Assembly: GCF_001723685.1 (NCBI RefSeq)
Contig: NZ_MCBX01000010.1
Coordinates: 1 to 64,000 of the forward strand
Direction of reading: 5' to 3'
Origin: Candidatus Marithrix sp. Canyon 246
GTDB lineage: Bacteria > Pseudomonadota > Gammaproteobacteria > Beggiatoales > Beggiatoaceae
DNA length: 64,000 nt
Under the pieces are notes generated by a model. It did not search any database. It had not been told where the DNA came from and worked only from the letters and a program-made list of their open reading frames with translations. How positions within the stretch are numbered: the stretch's first letter is position 1; each line of letters starts with the position of its first letter. A program made the position numbers and the translations under genes. Shown piece after piece: positions 26,185 to 35,564 of the stretch.

Positions 26185-26410
26185 TTAACTCACTGCTTGA
26201 GTTAATACAGAATCAAGAAATGTTGTTTTTAATCGAATAGCTAAAATAATTTCCTGATCTGGTTTTGTTCCCCAACCTGATCGATACATCATCCATAAAA
26301 AGTTAGTTTTTATCCAACTCATTCTAGTGTATTTAAAATCCCCACCAAAGTATCCATTTTCTAATGCATTGTGCCGATAGATGGTCGATATGCTTGATAT
26401 ACAATTATGG
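26185..26410 (-). pseudogene. DUF4291 family remnant
   Basis: The minus strand encodes ALENGYFGGDFKYTRMSWIK, NFLWMMYRSGWGTKPDQE and IILAIRLKTTFLDSVL, then TAA (26187-26185). This is the core of DUF4291 proteins. Just upstream, IIVYQAYRPSIG, also a DUF4291 signature, is readable but in another frame, and a stop precedes it. The N-terminus and the C-terminal third are missing, so this is a broken fragment. Confidence 0.75.
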
Positions 26411-26481
26411 ATTAAAAATGTATCTTATTGTAGTATAAAATATGTTATAAGTATGTCAAATAAATTTTGGGAACTTAAAGA

Positions 26482-27633
26482 GTGAATGAAACTGACGATA
26501 TAATTGAAGAAGAATATTGGTTAGCCTTAATACGTGCGCCGGGTATTGGGGCAGCACGTTTTGCTGGTTTGCTCAAGCATTTTGAGCATCCACGTGCTGT
26601 ATTTGAAGCAGAGAAATCCGAGTGGCAAGCATTAAAATTAAATGATAAATTAATTAGTTATCTCGAAGCTCCAAATTGGCAAGCCGTGGAAAAAGATATG
26701 TTATGGTTAGAAAAACCGCAGCGTCAATTATTAACTTTACATCATGCAGATTATCCGCCGCTATTACGTGAAATTAAGCATCCACCTTGTATATTATTTA
26801 TACATGGTGATAGTACATTGTTATGTAGTAAGCAAGTGGCTATAGTTGGTACTCGTCATCCAAGTCAGGAAGGGCAACTTATAGCTAAAGATTTTGCTGA
26901 GCATTTATCTCATCAAGGTATTACTATTACTAGTGGCTTGGCATTAGGTATTGATGGTGCAAGTCATTGGGGTGCTTTGGCTGCTTCTGGTAAAACTATC
27001 GCTGTTGCTGGCACTGGTTTAGATCGAGTTTATCCTCCACAACATCGAGATTTGGCTTATAAAATTGTCGAAACTGGTGCATTAATTTCAGAATTACCAA
27101 TCGGTACGCCTATACATCGTCAACATTTTCCTGTTAGAAATCGGATTGTCAGCGGTTTAAGTTTAGCTACTTTAGTTATTGAAGTACCCATCAAAAGTGG
27201 TGCTTTATATACAGTGGATCATGCCAAAAAGCAAGGGCGTGAAGTTTTTGTAGTACCCGGTTCTATACATAATAATTTAGTTAAAGGTTGTCATAAGCTA
27301 ATAAAAGAAGGCGCAAAATTAGTTGATAAACCTGCTGATATTATAGAAGAATTATCAATTTCACCATCAAAGCCACTTGTATCTAAGCCTATTCAACCAC
27401 ACACTTCTAAGCCATCAACACCTAAACCAAAAATAACAAAGGTACCAGTTGACATTATTGATGATGATGATATACCTTTATCAAAATTTTTAAAATTGGG
27501 ACCTATTTCGATAGATAGTTTAGTTGAACAAAGCGGCTTACCTGCTGGTGAAGTTTCGTCCATGTTATTAATGTTGGAATTAAATGGACAAGTTGTTATT
27601 CAAGCGGGTGGGCTTTACGCATTGAGCGAATAA
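26482..27633 (+). CDS. dprA: DNA-processing protein DprA
   Basis: DprA loads RecA on incoming single-stranded DNA during transformation. The 383-residue protein has an N-terminal helical region (EYWLALIRAPGIGAARFAGL) and the Rossmann core with VAIVGTRHPSQEGQ, SGLALGIDGASHWGAL, AVAGTGLDRVYPPQHRDL, RNRIVSGLSLATLVIE and GREVFVVPGS. A Pro/Lys/Ser linker follows (about 290-325), then a C-terminal winged-helix domain (LSKFLKLGPISIDSLVEQSG). The start is GTG 26482. It lies 13 nt upstream of topA, a common gammaproteobacterial neighbourhood (dprA-topA). Decayed (21638) and divergent (15895) relatives occur in the window. Confidence 0.96.
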   Translation: MNETDDIIEEEYWLALIRAPGIGAARFAGLLKHFEHPRAVFEAEKSEWQALKLNDKLISYLEAPNWQAVEKDMLWLEKPQRQLLTLHHADYPPLLREIKHPPCILFIHGDSTLLCSKQVAIVGTRHPSQEGQLIAKDFAEHLSHQGITITSGLALGIDGASHWGALAASGKTIAVAGTGLDRVYPPQHRDLAYKIVETGALISELPIGTPIHRQHFPVRNRIVSGLSLATLVIEVPIKSGALYTVDHAKKQGREVFVVPGSIHNNLVKGCHKLIKEGAKLVDKPADIIEELSISPSKPLVSKPIQPHTSKPSTPKPKITKVPVDIIDDDDIPLSKFLKLGPISIDSLVEQSGLPAGEVSSMLLMLELNGQVVIQAGGLYALSE

Positions 27634-27646
27634 GAGTAATTATATA

Positions 27647-29944
27647 GTGACGAATTTAGTAATTGTTGAATCCCCTGCGAAAGCAAAAACCATTAAAAAA
27701 TATTTAGGTACTGATTTTGAAGTTTTAGCATCTTTTGGACATGTACGTCAATTGCCACGTAAAAATGGTGCAGTTAATACTGCTAATAATTTTGATATGG
27801 AATATCAATTAATTGAAAGAAATGCTAAACATGTTAATGCAATAGTAAAGGCAATGGAAAAGGCTGATACTTTATATTTGGCAACTGATCCAGATCGTGA
27901 AGGTGAGGCAATTTCTTGGCATTTATTAGAAATTTTACAGGATAAAAACTTATTAACTAATAAGCAAGTCTATCGCGTTGCATTTCATGAAATTACTAAG
28001 GAGGCAATTCAAGCCGCAATTGCTAATCCCGGTAAATTGTCTATGAATTTAGTCAATGCACAACGCGCACGATTAGCTTTGGATTATTTAGTAGGTTTTA
28101 CTCTCTCACCACTGCTATGGAAAAAGATTCGTTCTGGGCTTTCTGCTGGTAGAGTGCAAAGCCCAGCTTTACGCTTAATTGTTGAACGTGAACAAGAAAT
28201 CCAAGAATTTAAGCCGCGTGAATATTGGACCATAGAAGCTGATTGTAATAAAAATAAGCAAAAATTTTTAGCTAAACTGAATTTATTTGCAAACAAAAAA
28301 ATCACTCAATTTAGTATCACTAATGAAACTAAAGCCAGTGACATCAAAAGCACATTAATTGATCAAACGAATGGTAAATTAGAAGTAACAAAAGTTAATA
28401 AAAGGCAACGTAAACGTCAAGCTTCAGCACCATTTACAACTTCAACTTTACAACAAGAAGCAGCTCGTAAATTAGGTTTTACCACTAAACGTACCATGCA
28501 AGTTGCTCAACAGTTATATGAAGGCATAGACATTGGTAATGGTTCAGAAGGTTTAATTAGTTATATGCGAACTGATTCTGTGAATTTAGCTAATGAAGCA
28601 TTAGAAGAAATTCGTGAAGTTATTGTAGAACGTTATGGTAAGGATAATCTACCTAAACAGCCACGACAATATAAAACTAAAGCCAAAAATGCTCAAGAAG
28701 CACATGAAGCAATCCGCCCAACTGCTGCTAAACATTATCCTGAACAGATTAAACAGTTTTTAAAACCAGAGCAGTTAAAACTTTATGCTTTAATTTGGCG
28801 ACGTACAATTGCTTGTCAAATGATTCATGCCACACTTGATACGGTAGCAGTTGATTTAAGTGCAGGTGAAGCTAATAATTTTAGAGCTAATGGTTCAACT
28901 TTAGTTAATCCCGGCTTTATGGCAGTTTATCAAGAAAGCATTGATGATGAAAAAAATGCTGATAACAATGATAAAATGTTACCACCATTAGTAGTAGGTG
29001 ATACAATTTCTTTAAAAGAAATAACAACTAAACAACACTTTACTGAACCACCACCGCGTTTTACCGAAGCTAGTTTAGTTAAAAGTTTAGAAGAATTTGG
29101 AATTGGCAGACCATCTACTTATGCTAATATTATTTCTACTTTGCAGCAACGCGAGTATGTGGTATTAGAGAAAAAACGTTTTACACCCACAGATATAGGT
29201 GGAATTGTAACTAAGCTATTAACTACACATTTTAGCCGCTATGTAGATTATGACTTTACTGCGCAATTAGAAGATGATTTAGATGCAGTGTCTCGTGGTG
29301 AAAAGGATTGGATTCCGTTAATGGAACAATTTTGGAGTCAATTTAAACAATTAATTGATGAAAAAATGCACACAGTGGAGCGTAAAGATTTTACTCAAGA
29401 AGCGATAGATGAATCTTGCCCGAAATGTAAGAAACCATTAGTAAAACGTCTGGGTAAACGAGGTAAGTTTATTGGTTGTACTGCTTATCCAGATTGCGAT
29501 TATACTCGTAGTCTTGATTCTGATGGAAATGATGGAGAACCAGCAGTTAGCAATGAACCTGAAATAGTCGAGGGGCGTAAATGTCCAAAATGTAAGTCTG
29601 CTTTACATATAAAACTATCTCGTACAGGTAGTAAATTTATTGGTTGTAGTAATTATCCAAAATGTAAACATCTTGAGCCGCTAGAAAAACCAGAAGATAC
29701 TGGAATAAAATGCCCAAGTTGTAACAAGGCGACACTAGTTAAGAAAAAATCTCGTTATGGCAAATACTTTTATTCATGTTCAACCTATCCAAAATGCAAA
29801 TATGCAATACCTAATGAGCCGATAAAAGAAAGTTGTCCAAAATGTGATTGGGCAATTTTAATGCTTAAAACGACTAAGCGGCGCGGTACAGAAAAACTTT
29901 GCCCACAGAAAGAATGTGACTTTGTTGAAGCAGTTACTAGTTAG
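27647..29944 (+). CDS. topA: DNA topoisomerase I
   Basis: Type IA topoisomerase that relaxes negative supercoils. The 765-residue protein starts at GTG 27647 with the TOPRIM motif (LVIVESPAKAKTIKKYLG; YLATDPDREGEAISWHLLE). The catalytic tyrosine is in LISYMRTDS (Y306), and FTEASLVKSLEEFGIGRPST is present. The tail carries zinc-ribbon modules: CPKCKKPLV...CTAYPDC, CPKCKSALH...CSNYPKC, CPSCNKATL...CSTYPKC, and a last CPKCDW...CPQKEC. It is co-directional with dprA. A 33-bp palindrome follows its stop by 5 nt. Confidence 0.97.
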   Translation: MTNLVIVESPAKAKTIKKYLGTDFEVLASFGHVRQLPRKNGAVNTANNFDMEYQLIERNAKHVNAIVKAMEKADTLYLATDPDREGEAISWHLLEILQDKNLLTNKQVYRVAFHEITKEAIQAAIANPGKLSMNLVNAQRARLALDYLVGFTLSPLLWKKIRSGLSAGRVQSPALRLIVEREQEIQEFKPREYWTIEADCNKNKQKFLAKLNLFANKKITQFSITNETKASDIKSTLIDQTNGKLEVTKVNKRQRKRQASAPFTTSTLQQEAARKLGFTTKRTMQVAQQLYEGIDIGNGSEGLISYMRTDSVNLANEALEEIREVIVERYGKDNLPKQPRQYKTKAKNAQEAHEAIRPTAAKHYPEQIKQFLKPEQLKLYALIWRRTIACQMIHATLDTVAVDLSAGEANNFRANGSTLVNPGFMAVYQESIDDEKNADNNDKMLPPLVVGDTISLKEITTKQHFTEPPPRFTEASLVKSLEEFGIGRPSTYANIISTLQQREYVVLEKKRFTPTDIGGIVTKLLTTHFSRYVDYDFTAQLEDDLDAVSRGEKDWIPLMEQFWSQFKQLIDEKMHTVERKDFTQEAIDESCPKCKKPLVKRLGKRGKFIGCTAYPDCDYTRSLDSDGNDGEPAVSNEPEIVEGRKCPKCKSALHIKLSRTGSKFIGCSNYPKCKHLEPLEKPEDTGIKCPSCNKATLVKKKSRYGKYFYSCSTYPKCKYAIPNEPIKESCPKCDWAILMLKTTKRRGTEKLCPQKECDFVEAVTS

Positions 29945-29949
29945 TGATT

Positions 29950-29982
29950 AAACCTGACAGGTTTTTAAAACCTGTCAGGTTT
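29950..29982. repeat. 33-bp palindrome, copy 5
   Basis: Variant with outer AAA/TTT in place of AGA/TCT. It lies 5 nt after the topA stop and would form a long hairpin in the transcript, possibly acting as a 3'-end stabiliser or weak terminator. Confidence 0.95.
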
Positions 29983-30038
29983 GGCATACTATATGCCAAA
30001 TAAGTTCTAAAAATTTTATTATCAATAAAAATATAACT

Positions 30039-32510
30039 ATGTGGAATATGACTCAAAAGGTAAATAATTGGTTTATTGGTTTATTAGTTGGATTAATAAT
30101 ATTAATTATTACTTTAATAGGCTTGTTAGAACCTTTGGAACAGTTTGTTTATGATTGGAGTATCGAATTAATAAATCATAATCCGGGTGACAAAGTTGCT
30201 GTTATTACTATTGATGGTAAATCACCAGCCGATGTAGCCAGAGTCATTAATTTAGTTGCTCCACATAGTCAAGTTATCGCCACAACTCTTGATTTTAGCA
30301 CATTACAAAAACCAGCTGGGCTGGTTTATATTGATGAATTAATGACATTTTATCAAAATTCTAAACCATTGAACCTCATTAATGAGCAATTAATAAGTCA
30401 ATTATCAAAAGTTAGGGGTAAATATAATAGTGATAGGCGACGTATAAGGCAAATAATTAGTAAGATCGCTCAATTGCCAGAAGCTTTGACAAGCCTTGAA
30501 GATAGATTACAAGCCGCCAGTATTGATTTGAATGGCGATAAAAGATTAGCTAGCTCTTTTAAACAAACTAAAAATCTAGTTTTATCTATGGAATTTTCTT
30601 TAGGTAAATCTAATGTTAATTTACCTGACTATATAATAAAACATGCCATTAAATCAGTTAGAACCCCATTTGATAGATCATTTAAAGTAGAGCAACCACC
30701 TTCTATTAGCAACTATATTGCACCCTTAGAAATTTTAGCTGAAAATGTTTTAAGCATTGCTTATTTAAACCCAATTAATAATAATCCACATCAATTTCCA
30801 TTAGTTTTAAAGCATCAAGATCATTATTTGCCTTCATTACCCTTAGTATTAGTCGCTAATAGTTTGAAATCTGCTATTAAAGTTCAGCTTGGTAAAGGCG
30901 TGCATTTAGGCAAATTACAGATTAATACTGATGCTAATTTATTTATGCGACCATTTTTTTATTCTAATTTAATGGTAGATTCTTATTCTGATTTATTATC
31001 TGGGCGTGTTGCCGCTGAAAAATATAAAGATAAAATCGTATTGTTAGGTGATAAAGCATCTGCATTAGTAATCGCAAATACAGTTGCTAGTATATTGAAC
31101 CAAGATTTTTTTATAATTCCAAATTGGGCAATAGCATTACAAATAATCTTATTTTTATTGATACTAGCCTATGTTTGTTTGTTATTACCTAATATTTTTG
31201 TCAGCGGCGGAGCAGTCTTAATATTGTTTGTACTATATGTTGCATTATTACATCAAGGTTTGTTAGTGCAATTAATGCCATCTATATTATTAATCGTATG
31301 TACTTACTTAGTATTACAAATCAAAAACGCTATAGTTGTATATCAAAACGCTTTTCGTTTACATCCAGAAACAATTGAAGAAAATCGTTTATTAGGTTTA
31401 GCTTTTCAAGGGCAAGGCAATTTAGATTTAGCATTTGAAAAATTCAGTTTATGCCCAGCCGATGAAACAATAATGAGTTTATTATATAATTTAGGCTTAG
31501 ATTATGAACGTAAGCGCAATTTAAAACGCGCTGCTGGAGTATATCGTTATATGATTCGCCAACACCCAAGATTCCGCGATGTAAAAAAACGCCTAGAACG
31601 ATTACACGTTGTAAAAAAACCGCGATTATTAGATAGTAATTTTAATGAATTGCAATTAGATGATAATGGAGAAAAACCGGTTTTAGGGCGTTATCAAATC
31701 GAAAAACAATTAGGTAAAGGTGCTATGGGTGTTGTCTATCTGGGCACCGATACCAAATTAGACCGTTTAATGGCAATCAAAACCTTACCATTAGCACTAG
31801 AGTTTGAAGAAGAAGAATTACAAGAAGCCACAATACGCTTTTTTAGAGAAGCTTCAGCGGCAGGGCGTTTACAACATCCAAATATTGTTGCAATTTATGA
31901 CGCTGGTGAAGAACAAGATTTTGCTTATATTGCTATGGAATTTTTTAAAGGTGGCAATTTAGTACCATTTACAGAAAAGGATAATTTATTAGCTATTGAA
32001 ATTATTATAGATATAATGATTAGTGCTGCTGATGCATTACATTATGCTCATAGTAATGAAGTTATACATCGTGACATTAAACCAGCCAATATCATGTATA
32101 ATCCTGCTACTGAAAAAATCAAACTCACTGATTTTGGTATTGCGCATATCACAGATTCCAATAAAACCAAAACCGGTGTAATCTTAGGCACTCCATCTTA
32201 TATGTCGCCAGAGCAATTGGCAGGAAAACCCATAAATGGTAGTACAGATTTATTTTCTTTGGGCGTGACTTTATATCAATTATTGACTGGAGAATTACCA
32301 TTTCAAGCAGATTCTATGGCAACATTAATGTTCAAAATTACCAATGAAGCCCATCCAGATATTTTGACTATAAGAAAGGATATACCGCTGTGCTTAAAAA
32401 AAGTAATTGATATAAGTCTGCATAAAACCGTTTCACGGCGTTACCAAACTGGTTCTGAGTTTGCCAATGCACTGCGTGATTGTGGTAAATTAGGAAAAAT
32501 ATGTTATTAG
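30039..32510 (+). CDS. CHASE2-like sensor Ser/Thr protein kinase
   Basis: An 823-residue membrane kinase. A first transmembrane segment (about 13-33) is followed by a CHASE2-like extracytoplasmic sensor (EQFVYDWSIELINH, VAVITIDGKSPADVARVI). Further transmembrane segments (about 358-425) and a TPR-like linker (LLYNLGLDYERKRNLKRAAG) follow. The Hanks-type kinase begins at YQIEKQLGKGAMGVVYLG, with AIKTL (lysine), VIHRDIKPANIMY (catalytic D679), LTDFGIAHI and GTPSYMSPEQLAG. All catalytic motifs are intact. Its 3' end overlaps the PP2C phosphatase gene by 10 nt, so kinase and phosphatase are probably co-expressed. The stimulus is unknown. Confidence 0.92.
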   Translation: MWNMTQKVNNWFIGLLVGLIILIITLIGLLEPLEQFVYDWSIELINHNPGDKVAVITIDGKSPADVARVINLVAPHSQVIATTLDFSTLQKPAGLVYIDELMTFYQNSKPLNLINEQLISQLSKVRGKYNSDRRRIRQIISKIAQLPEALTSLEDRLQAASIDLNGDKRLASSFKQTKNLVLSMEFSLGKSNVNLPDYIIKHAIKSVRTPFDRSFKVEQPPSISNYIAPLEILAENVLSIAYLNPINNNPHQFPLVLKHQDHYLPSLPLVLVANSLKSAIKVQLGKGVHLGKLQINTDANLFMRPFFYSNLMVDSYSDLLSGRVAAEKYKDKIVLLGDKASALVIANTVASILNQDFFIIPNWAIALQIILFLLILAYVCLLLPNIFVSGGAVLILFVLYVALLHQGLLVQLMPSILLIVCTYLVLQIKNAIVVYQNAFRLHPETIEENRLLGLAFQGQGNLDLAFEKFSLCPADETIMSLLYNLGLDYERKRNLKRAAGVYRYMIRQHPRFRDVKKRLERLHVVKKPRLLDSNFNELQLDDNGEKPVLGRYQIEKQLGKGAMGVVYLGTDTKLDRLMAIKTLPLALEFEEEELQEATIRFFREASAAGRLQHPNIVAIYDAGEEQDFAYIAMEFFKGGNLVPFTEKDNLLAIEIIIDIMISAADALHYAHSNEVIHRDIKPANIMYNPATEKIKLTDFGIAHITDSNKTKTGVILGTPSYMSPEQLAGKPINGSTDLFSLGVTLYQLLTGELPFQADSMATLMFKITNEAHPDILTIRKDIPLCLKKVIDISLHKTVSRRYQTGSEFANALRDCGKLGKICY

Positions 32511-33304
32511 AAATCGTTAGTGCTACTGATACCGGATTAATTCGCAATAATAATGAGGATTATATTGCCAGTGATGCAGATTTAGGATTTGCAATTGTTG
32601 CTGATGGCATGGGCGGTTATCAAGCTGGTGAAGTTGCAAGTGCAATAGCAGTAACAACTGTGATTGCAGAATTAGAAATGTTACTAACAAAAAAAGCTAA
32701 TTTGAAACGTCAGCCTAATCACCATTATCACACAACAACTGTGTGGCTAGAACAAGCTGTTATTAAAGCAAATCAAATTATATATGAAACTGCGATGCAA
32801 AAACAAATGTATCAAGGCATGGGTACAACCGTAGTTGCAGTATTATTTCATGATGATTTTCTCAGTATTGCACATGTAGGTGATTCACGTTTATATCGTT
32901 TACGAGCTAATAAATTTTGTCAAATTACAAAAGATCATTCAGTGCTACAAGAATTAATTGATTGTGGTTATTATTCGCGAGAACAAGCGCGTAAATCTCC
33001 AAATAAACATTTAGTAACCAAAGCATTAGGGATTGGGGAACAAGTAAGTGTAGAAATTCAAGAATGCAGTTTACTACATGAAGATATATATCTATTATGT
33101 TCTGATGGTTTAAGCGATATGCTGGATGATGATGAGATACATAAGCTGATCAAGAATGCCGAAACACTTGATCAAGCTGTAAAAGATTTGGTTAAAGCCG
33201 CTAATGATAAAGGCGGTAATGATAATATTTCTGTAGTTTTAGCTACTTTGTTAGAACCACAACGCAAGAGTAAATTAGCACAATGGTTGTTTCACTCTTC
33301 ATAA
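32501..33304 (+). CDS. PP2C-family Ser/Thr phosphatase
   Basis: A 267-residue phosphatase of the Stp1/PrpC type, which reverses phosphorylation by Hanks kinases using two or three metal ions. Motifs seen are TDTGLIRNNNEDY, FAIVADGMGGYQAGEVAS, GMGTTVVAVLF, IAHVGDSRLYRL, ITKDHSVLQELI, LLCSDGLSDML and GGNDNISVVLA. Motifs and length are complete. It overlaps the upstream kinase gene, the classic kinase-phosphatase pair, and its end overlaps lolA by 13 nt in convergent orientation. Confidence 0.95.
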   Translation: MLLEIVSATDTGLIRNNNEDYIASDADLGFAIVADGMGGYQAGEVASAIAVTTVIAELEMLLTKKANLKRQPNHHYHTTTVWLEQAVIKANQIIYETAMQKQMYQGMGTTVVAVLFHDDFLSIAHVGDSRLYRLRANKFCQITKDHSVLQELIDCGYYSREQARKSPNKHLVTKALGIGEQVSVEIQECSLLHEDIYLLCSDGLSDMLDDDEIHKLIKNAETLDQAVKDLVKAANDKGGNDNISVVLATLLEPQRKSKLAQWLFHSS

Positions 33305-33903
33305 ATAATATCTGATCCTGCTGGTGGTGTAAAAATAAACAAACCTTGATCCATTCTTTTATTTTTCTTTACACGACGAAAAGAAATATAACTTTTCTGA
33401 TCTAAATTATCTAATAATTCAAATCCTTTTAAACTATTATATTTATTAAATTTTATACGTATTTTCTTAAATGCTGCTTGTTTATCTTTAGGAGTCAATT
33501 CAAAAGCTTTTCTAGTATATGCTATTTGTCTGACTCTAAAATCCTTATTAACTTTACGATTACTACTTAGTAAAAATGCAGGGGTTTTACCTAATGCTTT
33601 ATTCATATTTTTAACAGTAACTTGATCTAAGTCATTATCATATATCCACACCCTTTCTCCATCTGCAACAATTAATTGACTATAAGGCTTTTCATATACC
33701 CAACGAAATTTATTTGGACGTTGTACATACATCTTACCGCTTGATTTTTCTAATAATGTACCATTATCATTATAAATTCTTTGTTCAAAATTTGCTTGAA
33801 AAGTAGCTAAATTACCAAGGTAGCGGTTCAAGAAATCTTCGGCATGAAGCAAATTAGGAGCTAATACTAATATTAGTAATAAGGAATTTTTCATGGTTTC
33901 CAT
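33292..33903 (-). CDS. lolA: Outer-membrane lipoprotein carrier protein
   Basis: LolA ferries lipoproteins across the periplasm from LolCDE to LolB. The 203-residue protein has a signal peptide (NSLLLILVLAPNLLHA) and the LolA pattern LATFQANFEQRIYNDNG, SSGKMYVQRPNKFRWVYEKP and VWIYDNDLDQVTV. The alternative start at ATG 33894 overlaps the stop of the upstream gene as ATGA and would give 200 residues; this coupling makes it the more likely start. It is normally found near ftsK, which is not seen here. Confidence 0.92.
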   Translation of the reverse strand: METMKNSLLLILVLAPNLLHAEDFLNRYLGNLATFQANFEQRIYNDNGTLLEKSSGKMYVQRPNKFRWVYEKPYSQLIVADGERVWIYDNDLDQVTVKNMNKALGKTPAFLLSSNRKVNKDFRVRQIAYTRKAFELTPKDKQAAFKKIRIKFNKYNSLKGFELLDNLDQKSYISFRRVKKNKRMDQGLFIFTPPAGSDIIYEE

Positions 33904-34448
33904 TTAATATTACAGCCTAGACTCGCTTTTTGATCTGAATCAACTGGCTTTCCTGCTAAAACTGCATCTAAAGCAGCGCGAATATCCTTAGCATTTACAG
34001 GCTCATTATTATGGGGTCTTGAGTCATCTAGTTGCCCGCGATAAATACATTTTAAATCTTTATCAAATATAAAGAAATCTGGTGTGCAAGCGGCTTGATA
34101 AGCTTTGGCTACGTCTTGAGTTTCATCAAATATATAAGGAAATGGATATGCTAATGTTTCTGAGGCTTCCTTCATTTTTTCTGGTGAGTCATCAGGATAA
34201 TTGATAACATCATTAGAATTAATCGCCACAAAAGCAATACCTTTAGCTTGATAATCATTAGCTAGTTTAACTAATTGGTCTTGTACATGTATAACATACG
34301 GGCAATGATTACAAATAAACATTACAACTGTAGCAAGATCAGATTTGACATCTTGAAGTGCTACATGCTTTTCAGATTGTGGATTGTATAGATTAAAGTC
34401 AGGGGCGACGGTGCCGAGTGGCATCATATTGGATGGCGTTCTAGCCAT
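33891..34448 (-). CDS. Thioredoxin-like (AhpC/TSA-type) redox protein
   Basis: A 185-residue thioredoxin-fold protein of the peroxiredoxin-like group often annotated as 'thioredoxin family protein'. It shows GTVAPDFNLYNP, the redox motif VVMFICNHCPYVI (CxxC), FVAINSNDV and CTPDFFIFDKDLKCIYRGQ. I chose ATG 34448 because AGGAG lies 10 nt upstream and the resulting start MARTPSNMMPLG fits relatives; an upstream ATG at 34481 would add MLKIIIGVIII. It is coupled by ATGA overlap to lolA. Substrate unknown. Confidence 0.87.
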   Translation of the reverse strand: MARTPSNMMPLGTVAPDFNLYNPQSEKHVALQDVKSDLATVVMFICNHCPYVIHVQDQLVKLANDYQAKGIAFVAINSNDVINYPDDSPEKMKEASETLAYPFPYIFDETQDVAKAYQAACTPDFFIFDKDLKCIYRGQLDDSRPHNNEPVNAKDIRAALDAVLAGKPVDSDQKASLGCNIKWKP

Positions 34449-34480
34449 AATTATTATTACTCCTATTATAATTTTAAGCA

Positions 34481-34513
34481 AAACCAGACAGGTTTTAAAA
34501 ACCTGTCAGGTTT
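34481..34513. repeat. 33-bp palindrome, copy 6
   Basis: Variant beginning AAACCAGACAGG (one arm mismatch). It lies between the lytic transglycosylase lipoprotein gene and the thioredoxin-like gene. Confidence 0.93.
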
Positions 34514-34524
34514 AATTTCGGCTT

Positions 34525-35388
34525 TTATTGATAACGACGGCTATTTTCTAGCATTTTTTTGTAAGCAACTTCATGCTTAAAGTATTTCTTGTTTCTCTTA
34601 TAATAAGATAAAACTTTTTTAACATAGTTTCTTGTTTCTCTGTAAGGAGGAACTTTATAGCCATGACGTTTTACAGCAAATGGTCCAGCATTATAACCAG
34701 CAATTGCTAACTTTCTATTTTTATTAAAGAATTTTAGCAAATAACGTAAATAGCGAGCACCGCCATATAAATTCGCGACAGGATTATAACGATTTTTTAC
34801 ACCCATTTCTCTTGCAGTTCCAGGCATTAATTGTGTAAATCCTGCTGCACCTACATGAGATCTAGCTTTTGGATTATAATTTGATTCCGCGCGTACAATT
34901 GCATGTAAAAATGCTGGTTCAATACCTACACTTTTAGCAACTACACGTATCATTTTATTATAACGTTTATAACGTCCGCGTACTTTAGAAGAACGAATTA
35001 AGCTACTTAAACGAGGTTTACTAACATATCTAAACTTACCATTAGATTGAATTGCATGTTTGGAAGCTAAACCTACTGGTTTAATTGGCTTCTGGTAATT
35101 ATATCTATTTCTAATTGAAGCTACATTTACTCGTCTATGTGGCTTCTTGTAACGATTTTGAGCAATGGTTTGAGTTTGAATTTGATTCCAATCCAAGGCA
35201 ACCCATGCTGGTGTATCTTTATTCAGACTTGATGCAATTGTATCTAATTCATGAATATGAAAAGCTAAATTTTCAACTTTCTTTTGTTCAGAATTATTAG
35301 ATACATTCAGATCATTACTCTTAGGCATATTTGAACAAGCCGAGATGCTCATTACCATTACAACTGAAAAAACTGCTTTCTTTGACAT
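34525..35388 (-). CDS. Lytic transglycosylase lipoprotein (SLT domain)
   Basis: A 287-residue murein-cleaving enzyme. The N-terminus has a lipoprotein signal (VFSVVMVMSISAC, lipid-modified Cys at about 18). The C-terminal SLT domain (about 150-275) shows the catalytic glutamate in AIVRAESNYNPKARS, then GAAGFTQLMPGTARE, LYGGARYLRYLL, AIAGYNAGPFAVKRHG and PYRETRNYVKKV. The middle is basic and low-complexity. It is probably anchored to the outer membrane. It is separate from the large slt gene at 37344. Confidence 0.92.
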   Translation of the reverse strand: MSKKAVFSVVMVMSISACSNMPKSNDLNVSNNSEQKKVENLAFHIHELDTIASSLNKDTPAWVALDWNQIQTQTIAQNRYKKPHRRVNVASIRNRYNYQKPIKPVGLASKHAIQSNGKFRYVSKPRLSSLIRSSKVRGRYKRYNKMIRVVAKSVGIEPAFLHAIVRAESNYNPKARSHVGAAGFTQLMPGTAREMGVKNRYNPVANLYGGARYLRYLLKFFNKNRKLAIAGYNAGPFAVKRHGYKVPPYRETRNYVKKVLSYYKRNKKYFKHEVAYKKMLENSRRYQ

Positions 35389-35564
35389 AATAATATGTCT
35401 CCTATTAAAATTTAAATGTTAATAAATATACTACTTCTCCTTTAAAGCAAACACCCATACAGAATATTATTATTAATCCTTACAAGGAATTATAAAAAAT
35501 CCTACCTTATTTATAATATGGGAAATCCTTGTATGAAATATGGATTATAAAGATATTTGAATAA
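35389..35564. other. AT-rich intergenic region
   Basis: Contains TACAAGGAAT...ATTCCTTGTA-like complementary pieces (AAGGATTTCC type) near 35480-35535 that could form a loose hairpin. No gene was recognised. It probably holds the promoter of the lytic transglycosylase gene. Confidence 0.4.
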
